A stretch of 64,000 bases of DNA from Chryseobacterium arachidis (GCF_900129245.1 NZ_FQUT01000002.1:248001-312000), one strand, 5' to 3'; counted from the first letter of the stretch, positions 16,429-24,910 are shown. Notes: a model not told the origin generated them from the letters alone. Made by a program: numbers and translations.

Positions 16429-18455
16429 AATGTAAAGCTTACAATAAGTTTAAAATTTCTTCCCGGCATCGGATAATTCAACACCACATCATAATACTGG
16501 TTGAAAACATTATTCACTTCAAAACTTGCCTTAAACTGATGCTCTCCCCATTTTATTTTTCGCTGCACAGACAAATCGTGCGTATACCACGGCTGGATAT
16601 AATTAAACTGAATATTATTCTGCTGGCCATCATAACGTTCTCCCACATACATAAAACTGTAATTGAAACTCCAGTCTTTGTAATCTGCCATCATTACAAA
16701 ATTTCCGCTGTGCCACGGCGTGTAAGGAATCTGGTCTCCAAAATAAGATTCGCCTCTGTCTGAAAAATCTCTTGCGCTCTGAAATGTATAATTGATTTGT
16801 GGCTTTAAAGTGACTTTTCCCCATTGCAGGTTTGCCTGAACATGAACATCGGTTCCGAGGATTTCCACATCACCCAGGTTCATCATCGTCCATCGGAAGA
16901 GATTTCCGGTCGGAGCCGCTATGATTTTATTTTCTACTTTATTGAAATATACATCTGCTTTAGCATAAAGAAGCTTTAAAAACCTTCCGTTAAATTGTTT
17001 TTCGTAGGTAAAACCAACGTTGTACTGATTGGTAAATTCAGGTTTCAGCATCACATTTCCGATGACCGTATAATACAAATCGTTGAAGGTCGGCATCCTG
17101 AAAATCCTTTTATAAAAGGCTCTTACCGTGAAATCTTTTTTGGTAAAAGGATTATAAGAAAGGAAAGCGGCGGGCGTCCATTCGGTTTTATCCGGTGACT
17201 TTGAATTCATTTCAACTTCCTCATGCACAAAAGTTCCTAAGATACTTCCCAGAAATTTTAATTTCCCTACTTGATATCTCGTGGCAAAAGACACCAAAGA
17301 AGTATACCGCACAGGATAAGAAAAATTATAAAGATCCGCATCCAAAGTATTGTACTGAAAATCCGCACTCGCACTTACATCCCAGTCATTGTTGATAGAA
17401 TACAGATTAGAGGATGAAACAAAAAATTCTTTCTGAATATAGGTATTACGAGCCGGGTACGCCGTTTCCGTTGAAAGGGTATCCGCATAAAAAGTATAGT
17501 CATAAGCAAATTTGGCCTTCAGCTGAGTTTCAAATTTTGGGAATAATTTCTTTCTGAAACTTCCCTGAACAAAATAGTTTTCGTCTGTTAAACGCTGTCC
17601 CCTTCCGCCGAAACGGTTGTTCACAATCGCCGCCGGAATTCCTCTGTCTGAAAGGTAGCCGTAACCACGAACCGACCATTCTCCGTCTTTCATTTTACCG
17701 TGGAAAGCTGTTTCAAAGCGTTTTGATTTTATATCAGAATCAAATCTTTTAGCAATCGTATCATTGGCAATCGTACCGTCCGGATATTTCTTTTTATACC
17801 TGAATCGGTAAATCCCGTCACTCTGTAAAAATTCTGAACTGAAACTTGCCGAAATTTTATCCGAAATTTTCTGTTCCAAGCGGAAAGACGGATTAAACAA
17901 ATCAATCGAACTGTTTTTGAATTTAACAACCAGATTCGTTTTTCGATTAGCTTTAAAATCGGGAACTTTAGGCTGTAAATAAATAGAGCCTGATGAACCG
18001 AAATCTGTAGCCGGCTGAAAAATTTCACTTTTCTGCCCGTTATACAGGGAGATTTCTTCCATATCATCCAGCGAGAATCTTCCCAAATCCACAATTCCGT
18101 TCTGAGCGTTTCCCATTCTGATGCCGTCATAAAAAACCCCGACATGCTGGCTTCCCATGCTTCGGATATTAATAGTTTTCAGGCCGCCGATTCCTCCGTA
18201 ATCTTTAATCTGAACTCCTGCAAAATAACGCAAAGCATCGGCAACCGACTGGCTGTTCAGCCTTTCCAACTGTTCGCCAGATAAAACCTGAGCAGGCAGG
18301 ATTTCTTTAAAATTCTTTTTCTGAAGATTAACAGGTAAAATCGCCTGCTCTTTTGTAGAATCTTTTTTGGTTTGTGAAAATATAAGAGAAGCCGTTAACA
18401 CAAAAACTGCGAAAACAACCTTTTGAAGTTGAGATGTAAAAACTGTAGTCACCAT
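16425..18455 (-). CDS. btuB: TonB-dependent vitamin B12 receptor, BtuB-like
   Basis: 676-aa outer-membrane receptor from the ATG at 18455, with a hydrophobic signal (FAVFVLTASLIFS). The plug domain is seen at about residues 45-150 (LPAQVLSGEQLERLNSQSVA, ALRYFAGVQIKDYGG, INIRSMGSQHVGVFYDG). The rest is a 22-strand-type barrel with the terminal strand ending in FKLIVSFTL. There is no carboxypeptidase-like N-terminal extension. An earlier ATG at 18527 is possible but gives a poor signal peptide. Cobalamin specificity is inferred from the riboswitch directly upstream and the BtuG-like partner; the barrel itself does not prove the ligand. Confidence 0.88.
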   Translation of the reverse strand: MVTTVFTSQLQKVVFAVFVLTASLIFSQTKKDSTKEQAILPVNLQKKNFKEILPAQVLSGEQLERLNSQSVADALRYFAGVQIKDYGGIGGLKTINIRSMGSQHVGVFYDGIRMGNAQNGIVDLGRFSLDDMEEISLYNGQKSEIFQPATDFGSSGSIYLQPKVPDFKANRKTNLVVKFKNSSIDLFNPSFRLEQKISDKISASFSSEFLQSDGIYRFRYKKKYPDGTIANDTIAKRFDSDIKSKRFETAFHGKMKDGEWSVRGYGYLSDRGIPAAIVNNRFGGRGQRLTDENYFVQGSFRKKLFPKFETQLKAKFAYDYTFYADTLSTETAYPARNTYIQKEFFVSSSNLYSINNDWDVSASADFQYNTLDADLYNFSYPVRYTSLVSFATRYQVGKLKFLGSILGTFVHEEVEMNSKSPDKTEWTPAAFLSYNPFTKKDFTVRAFYKRIFRMPTFNDLYYTVIGNVMLKPEFTNQYNVGFTYEKQFNGRFLKLLYAKADVYFNKVENKIIAAPTGNLFRWTMMNLGDVEILGTDVHVQANLQWGKVTLKPQINYTFQSARDFSDRGESYFGDQIPYTPWHSGNFVMMADYKDWSFNYSFMYVGERYDGQQNNIQFNYIQPWYTHDLSVQRKIKWGEHQFKASFEVNNVFNQYYDVVLNYPMPGRNFKLIVSFTL

Positions 18456-18576
18456 TAGCTCATTCAGAATAATGATGACGCTGATGGATATAAGAATACA
18501 CCGACAAAGCACAGCCTTAAACCGCACAAAATCAATGATGTCCTAAGCTTTATTCCACGAAAGCGTCAAACGTTAA

Positions 18577-18738
18577 ATCTTCTGGCAGGTCTTCTGACTT
18601 ACTCCGTTTTTGAAATCCTTCCCATTAAAAACAGTGGATATAAACATCAAAAACTTTGGTATGGAGCTTACAGCAGCGGGTCTGTTCCGGATTTTCACCG
18701 GATTCCCTTTTAAGCGCTTTTTATGGCTCACCAGATTG
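18577..18738 (-). ncRNA. Cobalamin (B12) riboswitch
   Basis: On the minus strand the conserved parts appear in order: CTGGTGAGCC near the 5' end, GGGAATCCGGTGAAAATCC, GAACAGACCCGCTGCTGTAA, a GGGAAGG stem, and AGTCAGAAGACCTGCC at the 3' end (CCAG pairs back with CTGG to close P1). This is the classical cobalamin element. It starts a few bases after a consensus promoter and ends about 120 bases before the BtuB start, so it senses adenosyl- or methylcobalamin and represses the four-gene uptake operon, probably at translation. Confidence 0.96.
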
Positions 18739-18741
18739 CGG

Positions 18742-18772
18742 CAAAGATAGAAAATAAATCACAGAATCAAAA
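18742..18772 (-). promoter_or_regulatory. Promoter of the B12-uptake operon
   Basis: Minus strand: -33 TTTTG (18768-18772) and -7 TATCTTTG (18742-18749) with an 18-nt spacer, immediately upstream of the cobalamin riboswitch. Confidence 0.8.
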
Positions 18773-18839
18773 TTGAATTTAATTACATGATTTTCAATTA
18801 AATATATTTAAAAATAGAATTATTAAAATGCTTTTTTTT

Positions 18840-19004
18840 AACGCAAAGTTTTATTTTTTTGTTGTGTCTATTTTTAAGGAGCAAAGAATGAATCAATTAA
18901 AATTGATTTGACTAAGCGAACGTTTTTACATAGCTTCATCAAACAGCTTCGCTGTTCATCTTTGCTCCTTTAGGTAAAGTGTTTTTGAATAAAATCTTTG
19001 CGTT
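18840..19004. repeat. Nested inverted-repeat element
   Basis: Outer arms AACGCAAAG (18840-18848) / CTTTGCGTT (18996-19004). Inner perfect 12-bp arms AAGGAGCAAAGA (18876-18887) / TCTTTGCTCCTT (18959-18970). A triloop hairpin AACAGC-TTC-GCTGTT (18942-18956) sits inside. It fills the gap between the barrel gene's stop and the B12 promoter. No gene is seen in it. It may be a dispersed non-coding element and may also end transcription of the barrel gene. Confidence 0.7.
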
Positions 19005-19026
19005 TAAAAACAAATAGAAAATTCAA

Positions 19027-19971
19027 TTAAATCCCAAAATTCAAGAAAATACTGAATCTTGATTTCGCTTCAATATCTCCTCCTGCTAAATTGGAATACG
19101 TTGGAAGCATCAATTCAGTTCCCAAACTGAGTTTTTTGTAAGATGCTTCAAAACCCAACTTTCCATACAGAGCACTTCCGGCTGTGTTGGGTAAAACCTC
19201 ATCGAATTGTTTGTTTCTGTCATAAAATTCACCTTGAAAACCTGCTTTTCCGGAGAAAATGATTCTATCATTTGACAAAATCTGATAAAATCCTGTTGCA
19301 GAATAATTCCACTGATTGCCGAACTGGTAATGCTTTTTGTTCTCAGTTTTAAGAGTATAATCGGTATTGAGAAGCACAGCCAGTTTATTTTTCTGGAATC
19401 TGTAATTCAAAACCGCCTGATAATCCCAACTTCCTGTTCCTAACTGAAAACTCGGATTGACACCTGAAATTCCTTTTTCATCAAATTTTCCGAGCGTAAC
19501 TTTCACACCTACTCCACCGTTCAGCTCGTGCGTATTGTCTTTTGAATTGATTAATTTATAAATCCCCATCAGATTAAAATCTCCGATTCCATTGATACTG
19601 ATGTCGCCCTGCAAAGTTTTCTTTTCGTGAAAATGAAATGGCAAACTTGCATAAACACCTAATTTCTGAGTCAAAGGAATTTTAGCCCAAAGCTGAATCG
19701 TATTGAAATATTGATCTTGCGTTAAATCATTGACAAATAAGTTCTCTTTCGCTTTGTAATGCTGGGCAAAATATTTAATTCCGATAAATTGGGGATTCAA
19801 AAGAGATTCGAAACCTGAAGAGCCATTTCCGGCAGCGCATCCGCAAGCATCACATTCGTTAAACAAAATTTCATCATGAAAATTATTCGGACTAAATAAA
19901 CTGTCGTTGATGGTTTTTGCCTGATTCAAATTAAATAGAATCAGGCTTATGATAAAAAATAATTTCTTCAT
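19027..19971 (-). CDS. Outer-membrane beta-barrel (transporter-like) with N-terminal CxxCxC motif
   Basis: 314-aa exported protein with signal peptide 1-18. An unusual cysteine motif CDACGC lies at about residues 40-45, in the mature N-terminus, followed by GNGSSGFESLLNPQFIGIKYF. The rest alternates amphipathic strands and Gly/aromatic turns to a final strand FSIFLNFGI, typical of an outer-membrane barrel of the phenol-degradation/transporter superfamily. It follows the MbnH-like gene by 11 bases. By context it may move copper or the product of the MbnP/MbnH pair; the cysteines could bind metal. This is inference. Confidence 0.72.
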   Translation of the reverse strand: MKKLFFIISLILFNLNQAKTINDSLFSPNNFHDEILFNECDACGCAAGNGSSGFESLLNPQFIGIKYFAQHYKAKENLFVNDLTQDQYFNTIQLWAKIPLTQKLGVYASLPFHFHEKKTLQGDISINGIGDFNLMGIYKLINSKDNTHELNGGVGVKVTLGKFDEKGISGVNPSFQLGTGSWDYQAVLNYRFQKNKLAVLLNTDYTLKTENKKHYQFGNQWNYSATGFYQILSNDRIIFSGKAGFQGEFYDRNKQFDEVLPNTAGSALYGKLGFEASYKKLSLGTELMLPTYSNLAGGDIEAKSRFSIFLNFGI

Positions 19972-19982
19972 TTTAAATAAAA

Positions 19983-21029
19983 TTATTCCGCAAACTTCGG
20001 ATTGGTAATAAAATTTTTGTCTGACAAAGTTTTGAGAAACGCTATGATGAATTGCTTTTCTTGAGCATTCATTGTAATTCCGATATGGTTGTTCTGTTTC
20101 AGTTGCGGGTCGAGATTAGGATTGTCTTCTACACTATCCGAATAGAAATTGAGCACCGCTTCCAATGTGTAAAATCTTCCGTCGTGCATATAAGGTGCGG
20201 TGTATTCTACATTTCTTAAACTCGGAACCCGAAATTTCATCCAATCTTTTTGCTCCAGTGTTACCCGATGCCTTCCTGCATCTTTAAACTGCGGATTGTA
20301 ATACATTCCCGTATTTCTGAAACTTTGGTCGGTAAACAATGCTCCGCTGTGGCACGAAGCACATTTCTGCTGAAACAAAGCCATTCCCTGAGATTCTTCA
20401 GAACTTAGATTTTCTTTTCCCTGTTTGAAACGGTCGTATTTTGAATCTGCTGAAATCAAAGTTGCCATAAACTGTGACAGTGCTTTCAACACTCTTTCTC
20501 CGGTAATATTTTCATCGCCGTAAGCTTGTTTAAATAACCTTTTATATAAGTCATCTTTGCTGAGTTTTGTAATGACTTCAGGCATTGAACTGTCCATTTC
20601 ATTCGCATCTGTAATCGGAATAATCGGCTGTTCATTTAAATTATGAATTACTCCGTCCCACATATACCGTTTCAGGAAAATTATATTCTGAATGGGTGGA
20701 GCATTCCTGATTCCCAATCGGTCATCGATTCCGTGGCTTACATTGTGACCATGATGGGTAAATGCATTTTCCTGAATATGGCAGAAGCCGCATGAAATCG
20801 TATTATTTCTTGAAAGTCTTCCGTCATAAAATAATTTTCTACCGAGCTCCACCCCATTTTTTGTGATGGGATTTTCTGATTTGTCGAAAGTCATTTCCGG
20901 AAAATAAAGCGGAAACTGAAGATTAACTGCTTCGTCTTTTTCCAAAGGCTGAATAATTTCTTCAGAACATGAAATGAAACCCAGAAAAGAAACAATAAGA
21001 ATTCCTGTTTTAACAATCTGCTTAATCAT
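19983..21029 (-). CDS. MbnH-like diheme enzyme (MauG/cytochrome c peroxidase family), lipoprotein
   Basis: 348-aa c-type diheme protein with lipobox GFISC (Cys 21). Two haem motifs are clear: CGFCH at 80-84 and CASCH at 223-227. Other family stretches are GRKLFYDGRLSRN and FRVPSLRNVEYTAPYMHDGRF. MauG-family members use high-valent haem to modify partner proteins; MbnH oxidises a Trp in MbnP to kynurenine. The gene overlaps the MbnP-like gene by 8 bases, so the two are translationally coupled, which is the best support for MbnH rather than plain peroxidase. Simple peroxide detoxification remains possible. Confidence 0.88.
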   Translation of the reverse strand: MIKQIVKTGILIVSFLGFISCSEEIIQPLEKDEAVNLQFPLYFPEMTFDKSENPITKNGVELGRKLFYDGRLSRNNTISCGFCHIQENAFTHHGHNVSHGIDDRLGIRNAPPIQNIIFLKRYMWDGVIHNLNEQPIIPITDANEMDSSMPEVITKLSKDDLYKRLFKQAYGDENITGERVLKALSQFMATLISADSKYDRFKQGKENLSSEESQGMALFQQKCASCHSGALFTDQSFRNTGMYYNPQFKDAGRHRVTLEQKDWMKFRVPSLRNVEYTAPYMHDGRFYTLEAVLNFYSDSVEDNPNLDPQLKQNNHIGITMNAQEKQFIIAFLKTLSDKNFITNPKFAE

Positions 21030-21849
21030 TGTGAACGTGGTCTACTTTAAACATTTTTATCAGATTATTTGTCACATTGACCAAATGTTGATTGGAGCCC
21101 ATCGCCATATCATTTGCTGTGGAAAGACTTATTGCTGTTTCTCCGCTTAAATATTGGTTTAAATCGGCAAGAATATGAATCGATGGTTTTATCGTTCCCG
21201 AAACTCTTGCGGTTGTCGGAAGATCTAAAGTTACTTCACGATACAAATCCGGGGTATTGTTTGCGGTTACATTTCCCATGTTTCCGGTGTGGTTCATGAA
21301 TTCTGTGTTGGCAGAACCTGTTCCGTATTTTCCTTCGAGTTTTACGAAAATATATCCTGCAGCCCAAGACCAGGTGAGACTTTCTTTTTTAGCTTTTTCC
21401 CAGAATTCTGCCTGTCCGTTCTGTCCGAGCAGATAAGCGTTCTGACTGATTCCTAATCCGAATTTTATCTTTTTATAATTGTTTTTCGGAACCTCATCTA
21501 AATCTACGTAGACAATTCCCGCAACGGCGTTTTCCTGATTGATGATGAAAGCGCCTTTGTCGGGATTATTTTCATGGTATTTGAACTCGTTTCCGCTTTC
21601 GTCGATTAAGCTGATGTTGCTGATGACGTATTTTAAGGTTGAAAACTGATGTTTCTGTCCGCTCGACGAAGTTTGTGTGGTTTGGTTGAGTACAATATTT
21701 CCGAGATTGTTGAATCCGTTTTCAAATTTGAGCTGAAGTTTTCCTTTGGTTTCTGATGATGAATCGTTGTCATCATTGTTTCTACATGATGTAACAGTGA
21801 AAAAAGTAAAGGCAATAAAGAAAAATGATAAAAATTTATAAATTTTCAT
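21022..21849 (-). CDS. MbnP-like periplasmic/surface lipoprotein
   Basis: 275-aa lipoprotein from the ATG at 21849, with a signal ending VTSC (Cys 22). It carries the MbnP-family course KGKLQLKFENGFNN, LKYVISNISLIDESG, YVDLDEVPKNNYKKIKFGLG and LTWSWAAGYIFVKLEG. W160 and W162 in the WSW motif and other Trp are candidates for oxidation by the adjoining diheme enzyme. In methanotrophs MbnP binds copper through a kynurenine made by MbnH. Copper binding here is inference from the pairing. An ATG at 21906 would add 19 residues before the signal, so it is unlikely. Confidence 0.85.
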   Translation of the reverse strand: MKIYKFLSFFFIAFTFFTVTSCRNNDDNDSSSETKGKLQLKFENGFNNLGNIVLNQTTQTSSSGQKHQFSTLKYVISNISLIDESGNEFKYHENNPDKGAFIINQENAVAGIVYVDLDEVPKNNYKKIKFGLGISQNAYLLGQNGQAEFWEKAKKESLTWSWAAGYIFVKLEGKYGTGSANTEFMNHTGNMGNVTANNTPDLYREVTLDLPTTARVSGTIKPSIHILADLNQYLSGETAISLSTANDMAMGSNQHLVNVTNNLIKMFKVDHVHND

Positions 21850-21950
21850 TTTTGATTTTTTAAGTTGAAATTTTTTAATAGAAATGATTATTGAATGATG
21901 CAACATTCAGTTTTTTAAACTGCAAAAGTTCGCACAACCTAAAGCCCACT

Positions 21951-22030
21951 TTGTCATTCCGTAGGAATCTAAGCGGAGTTTTTAAAATTATTACGTGAAA
22001 ATCCTTGCTGAGATTCCTACGGAATGACAA
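21951..22030. repeat. 80-bp palindromic element with perfect 20-bp arms
   Basis: The arms TTGTCATTCC...GGAATCT (21951-21970) and AGATTCC...GGAATGACAA (22011-22030) are perfect reverse complements over 20 bases, with a 40-base centre. It lies between the MbnP-like gene and a small Cys protein gene. It has no coding capacity and looks like a MITE or REP-type element of the kind that recurs in Chryseobacterium genomes. Confidence 0.8.
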
Positions 22031-22101
22031 CTACACGTTTAATTTCTAAAAATTTAACTATGAAAACTCTTGCAGTAAAACAAGATTTGAAAAATATTAA
22101 C

Positions 22102-22470
22102 TTAAAAAACCGGTGGTCTGAAAATGTGTTTTAAAAACAGAAACGAGTAGCCTGTTTTGTAAAGAAAACTGCAGTGGGAAAAGAGTGACTTTTCTGTGGT
22201 TTTGACTGCGGTGATTTCGGGAAGAATGTAAATATCAAGTAATTTCTGTCCCGAATTTTTTGTTTTGTGTAGAGGTGAAGAATCTGTATCAGTTGTTTTG
22301 GATAATTCTTTGGCCAAATAACATTTTCCGTTACAGTGGAGCGTCACATTTTTCCTATTGACGCAGAGTTCTTTGCTGATGTACTGATAATTTACAGCAT
22401 ACTCCACCAATGGAATCAGAGGCCTGAAAACCGTAAAAAAGGTGAGAAATATGCTGCAAATTAGGTTCAA
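22102..22470 (-). CDS. Small Cys-motif protein A (twin of the 24433 gene), 122 aa
   Basis: Unknown protein with a hydrophobic N-terminus (residues 1-20, ending RPLIP). It then has NYQYISKELC, C46-NGK-C50-Y and KEL. Its partner at 24433 has C36, C46 and C50 at exactly the same positions, and 27 of the first 59 residues are identical by hand alignment. Both end in a hydrophobic C-terminus with a Pro pair (IFRPPVF here). It starts 4 bases after the superoxide dismutase stop, so it shares that transcript. The N-terminus could be a signal peptide or anchor. The three cysteines suggest metal or disulfide chemistry; no family is recognised. Confidence 0.7.
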   Translation of the reverse strand: MNLICSIFLTFFTVFRPLIPLVEYAVNYQYISKELCVNRKNVTLHCNGKCYLAKELSKTTDTDSSPLHKTKNSGQKLLDIYILPEITAVKTTEKSLFSHCSFLYKTGYSFLFLKHIFRPPVF

Positions 22471-22474
22471 AAGA

Positions 22475-23149
22475 TTATTTTTTGCTTAATGCTTCGTCGT
22501 ATCTTCTACTGATTTCTTTCCAGTTGGTTACATTCCAGATTGCAGTCAGATAATCAGCTCTTTTGTTCTGATATTTCAGGTAGTAAGCGTGCTCCCAAAC
22601 GTCTATTCCGAAGATGGGTGTACCTTTTTCTTCCACAACATCCATCAAAGGATTGTCTTGATTGGGTGTTGAAGAAACGAATAATTTCCCGTTTTTATCT
22701 ACAGAAAGCCAAGCCCATCCCGAACCGAAACGGTCTGCTCCCGCTTTTGCCATTTTCTCTTTAAAAGCTTCCATGCTTCCGAAAGTATCGTTGATGGCTT
22801 TTGCTAATTTTGCAGAGGGCTGCGTGTTTTTTTCCGGTGTTAAAACTGTCCAGAATAATTCGTGATTGTAGTGACCACCTGCATTATTTCTTACCGCCAT
22901 CGGTAAAGTTCCCGCTTTTGAAAGAATCTGAAACAACGTCTGCTTTTCTTGGGGAGTTCCTGCAATGGCTTTATTAAAATTGGCAACATAAGCTGCTGCG
23001 TGTTTTGAATAGTGAATTTCCATAGTCTGCGCATCTATATTTCCCTCCAATGCATTGTAAGCGTACGGCAAAGGCGTCTGCTTGAACTGTGCCAACGCAA
23101 ACTGCGCCGCGAAAACCGCACTTAGTGCAGCGATTTTAAAAATCTTCAT
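22475..23149 (-). CDS. Exported Fe/Mn superoxide dismutase
   Basis: 224-aa enzyme that converts superoxide to peroxide and oxygen, with a signal peptide (residues 1-20, cleavage after ALA), so it acts in the periplasm. Metal ligands are H46 (MEIHYSKH), H96 (HYNHELFW), D183 and H187 (DVWEHAYY). The usual KHH pair reads KHA (49-51), a small variation. Choice of iron or manganese cannot be read safely. It lies between the SCO gene and small protein A on the minus strand, in a region rich in copper/redox proteins. Confidence 0.94.
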   Translation of the reverse strand: MKIFKIAALSAVFAAQFALAQFKQTPLPYAYNALEGNIDAQTMEIHYSKHAAAYVANFNKAIAGTPQEKQTLFQILSKAGTLPMAVRNNAGGHYNHELFWTVLTPEKNTQPSAKLAKAINDTFGSMEAFKEKMAKAGADRFGSGWAWLSVDKNGKLFVSSTPNQDNPLMDVVEEKGTPIFGIDVWEHAYYLKYQNKRADYLTAIWNVTNWKEISRRYDEALSKK

Positions 23150-23203
23150 AACTTTTTGTTTATATGGTTGAACATTTGTCTGTTTTGCTGGAAGATGGGT
23201 GTT

Positions 23204-23247
23204 GGATGATGGAAGTTTTTATAGCCTGTTATTGACTTCCCTCATCC
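23204..23247. repeat. Imperfect inverted repeat between the SCO and SOD genes
   Basis: GGATGATGGAAGT (23204-23216) pairs with ACTTCCCTCATCC (23235-23247) with one 2-base mismatch in the middle. Related words (CTTCCAGCACCCAGCTTCC) occur near 25106-25124, so this appears to be a dispersed short element. Confidence 0.55.
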
Positions 23248-23265
23248 AGCTTCAGGCTTCCTGCC

Positions 23266-23946
23266 TTATTTCAATAATTTTTTTATATCCTCGATCAAGA
23301 TTTCTCTGTCAGGATGGTACTTCCCGTTTAATTTGGGCATTGTTCCTTCTTTTTCTTCATAATTCAATCCTGAATAGTACAGAATCGGCATATTTTCTTT
23401 GTTGTAGCGGCAACGGATATTTCCTTCCTGGTCGACAAGCGCAATCATTCCGCTATGATTGAGATTTTCGCTTTCGTCTTCTTTATCTCCTACATAAATA
23501 TCGAATTGATCAGCCAAATTTCCAATGTAATCCCGGTTTCCTGTCAGAAAATGCCAGTTCGCAGATTTTGCTCCAATCTTTTTGGCATGTTGCTTTAATA
23601 ATTCAGGAGTATCATTTTCCGGGTCGATGCTGATGGATATAATTCCGAAATCAGGACTGTTGATTTCATCCTCAATATGTCTCATATTGGTATTCATCAC
23701 CGGACAAATCGTAGGACATTTGCTGAAGAAAAATTCGACTAAATAGACTTTTCCAAGCATATCTTTATTGGTAATTTTTTTATTGTTCTGATCCGTCAGT
23801 TCAAAATCCGGAACTTTCATTACCGTGTAAAGATTGTTCTTAAAATAGCTCATCCCTATCCCGATTCCCACAAACAACAAAGCAATCACTGCAATCGGAA
23901 TAATGATTTTGCTTTTCGTATTGTTCTGCTTTTTATTTTTGGGCAT
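23266..23946 (-). CDS. SCO family protein (copper chaperone / thioredoxin-like)
   Basis: 226-aa protein with one N-terminal membrane anchor (about residues 13-33) and a periplasmic thioredoxin fold. The copper-binding motif CPTIC (C77, C81) and the distal His in NHSGM (H164) are both present, as in SCO1/SenC proteins that load CuA of cytochrome oxidase. I start at the ATG at 23946; the longer frame to 23988 reads back into the YHS gene. The chosen start still overlaps the YHS stop by 14 bases, indicating coupled translation. Confidence 0.92.
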   Translation of the reverse strand: MPKNKKQNNTKSKIIIPIAVIALLFVGIGIGMSYFKNNLYTVMKVPDFELTDQNNKKITNKDMLGKVYLVEFFFSKCPTICPVMNTNMRHIEDEINSPDFGIISISIDPENDTPELLKQHAKKIGAKSANWHFLTGNRDYIGNLADQFDIYVGDKEDESENLNHSGMIALVDQEGNIRCRYNKENMPILYYSGLNYEEKEGTMPKLNGKYHPDREILIEDIKKLLK

Positions 23947-24208
23947 ACTTCTCAGGATTTTTCTTGAATTCGTCTTTACAGTAAGCACTGCAAAAACCGT
24001 ACGTTTTTCCTTTATACACCGCTGTATCTTTCATATCGGATTCCGTTGGCATGTTGCATATCGGGTCTAAGGAATTGGCAAACTTTACTTTTTGAGCGGT
24101 TGTTTTTATAGGAGTATTTTTCTTTCTATGCTTTACTTTCGGGGTTTCCTGCGCACAGGCTAATAATGAAACAGACAAAAATGCCGTTAATAAAATCTTT
24201 GATTTCAT
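23933..24208 (-). CDS. YHS-domain lipoprotein
   Basis: 91-aa exported protein with signal and lipobox LLAC (Cys 18). A basic linker (KVKHRKKN) leads into a YHS domain at about residues 47-88: [33 protein letters not shown] domains are found in copper ATPases and metal-handling proteins and probably bind metal through the Cys set. It overlaps the SCO gene by 14 bases, so the pair likely acts together in periplasmic copper handling. Confidence 0.88.
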   Translation of the reverse strand: MKSKILLTAFLSVSLLACAQETPKVKHRKKNTPIKTTAQKVKFANSLDPICNMPTESDMKDTAVYKGKTYGFCSAYCKDEFKKNPEKYAQK

Positions 24209-24432
24209 TTTATTTTTAAATTGAAATTAATAATCGTATTGAATTAAATAATTGGTTTTTAAACTAAATTTAATGTTGGATTGCTGAAATTTGAACCATT
24301 AAGATATTTAAGTGGTTATGATCATTTAAGGAAATCTGATCGATTTTTAAGCAGACTGCATAGAATTTATCGTATTTATAAGAATTTAAATTGATAGATA
24401 AATCTAAACGAAGAATTTAGTTTAAATAAAGT

Positions 24433-24795
24433 TTATGCTAATGGAGGGTGGAATATTCGGGAGAAATATTCTGAAGTGTGAAAATCAATATAATCCGAAT
24501 TGGGATTTTTTAATTGAATATTTGATTGAGAAAATTCTGAGAAAGAGAGAATTTCGTGAGACAGAAATACATCCAGACCCACAAGTTTTACATTCTGACC
24601 ATTGTTGGATTGCTTTTCTGTTTTTGCCAGTTCTTTTCCGACATAACATTTTCCTTTACAGTTGGAATCTGCGACATTTCTGTTTTCACAAAGATTTTTT
24701 ACGATATAATCATAATTAATCACATAGTTTAACATCGGCAAAACAGGACGAATGGCGATGGTAAAAACAATGAAAAAGGATATGAAAAATTTCAA
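24433..24795 (-). CDS. Small Cys-motif protein B (twin of the 22102 gene), 120 aa
   Basis: Paralogue of small protein A. It has the same hydrophobic N-terminus ending RPVLP, NYDYIVKNLC, then C46-KGK-C50-Y and KEL, and C36, C46 and C50 align without gaps. The C-terminus ends IFHPPLA. It sits upstream of the YHS-SCO pair on the same strand with a 224-base gap, which has no gene but contains an AT-rich stretch with TTAAGATATTTAAG-like words. The two paralogues bracket the YHS-SCO-SOD genes. The function is unknown; a role in copper or thiol redox is inference from position and cysteines. Confidence 0.68.
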   Translation of the reverse strand: MKFFISFFIVFTIAIRPVLPMLNYVINYDYIVKNLCENRNVADSNCKGKCYVGKELAKTEKQSNNGQNVKLVGLDVFLSHEILSFSEFSQSNIQLKNPNSDYIDFHTSEYFSRIFHPPLA

Positions 24796-24910
24796 GTATC
24801 AAATCTTTAGCACAAATATAGTGTAGAAAATTGAGTTGAGCTGTAATTTATGATGAAAGTCAGGAAAGATGGGAGAAGTTGGAAGCGGAGAGTTAAGAGA
24901 TGGACGTTTT

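Noticed and set aside
16539..17395. Plus-strand frames inside the BtuB-like gene
   Set aside because: They are shadows of the barrel coding sequence with no domain or start signal.
18456..18527. Upstream ATG for the BtuB-like receptor
   Set aside because: It gives a poor signal peptide, and the ATG at 18455 gives a normal one; not fully excluded.
19983..21029. Plain cytochrome c peroxidase as the only call
   Set aside because: Both haem motifs fit, but the 8-base overlap with an MbnP-like gene favours the MbnH role; peroxidase activity is kept as an alternative.
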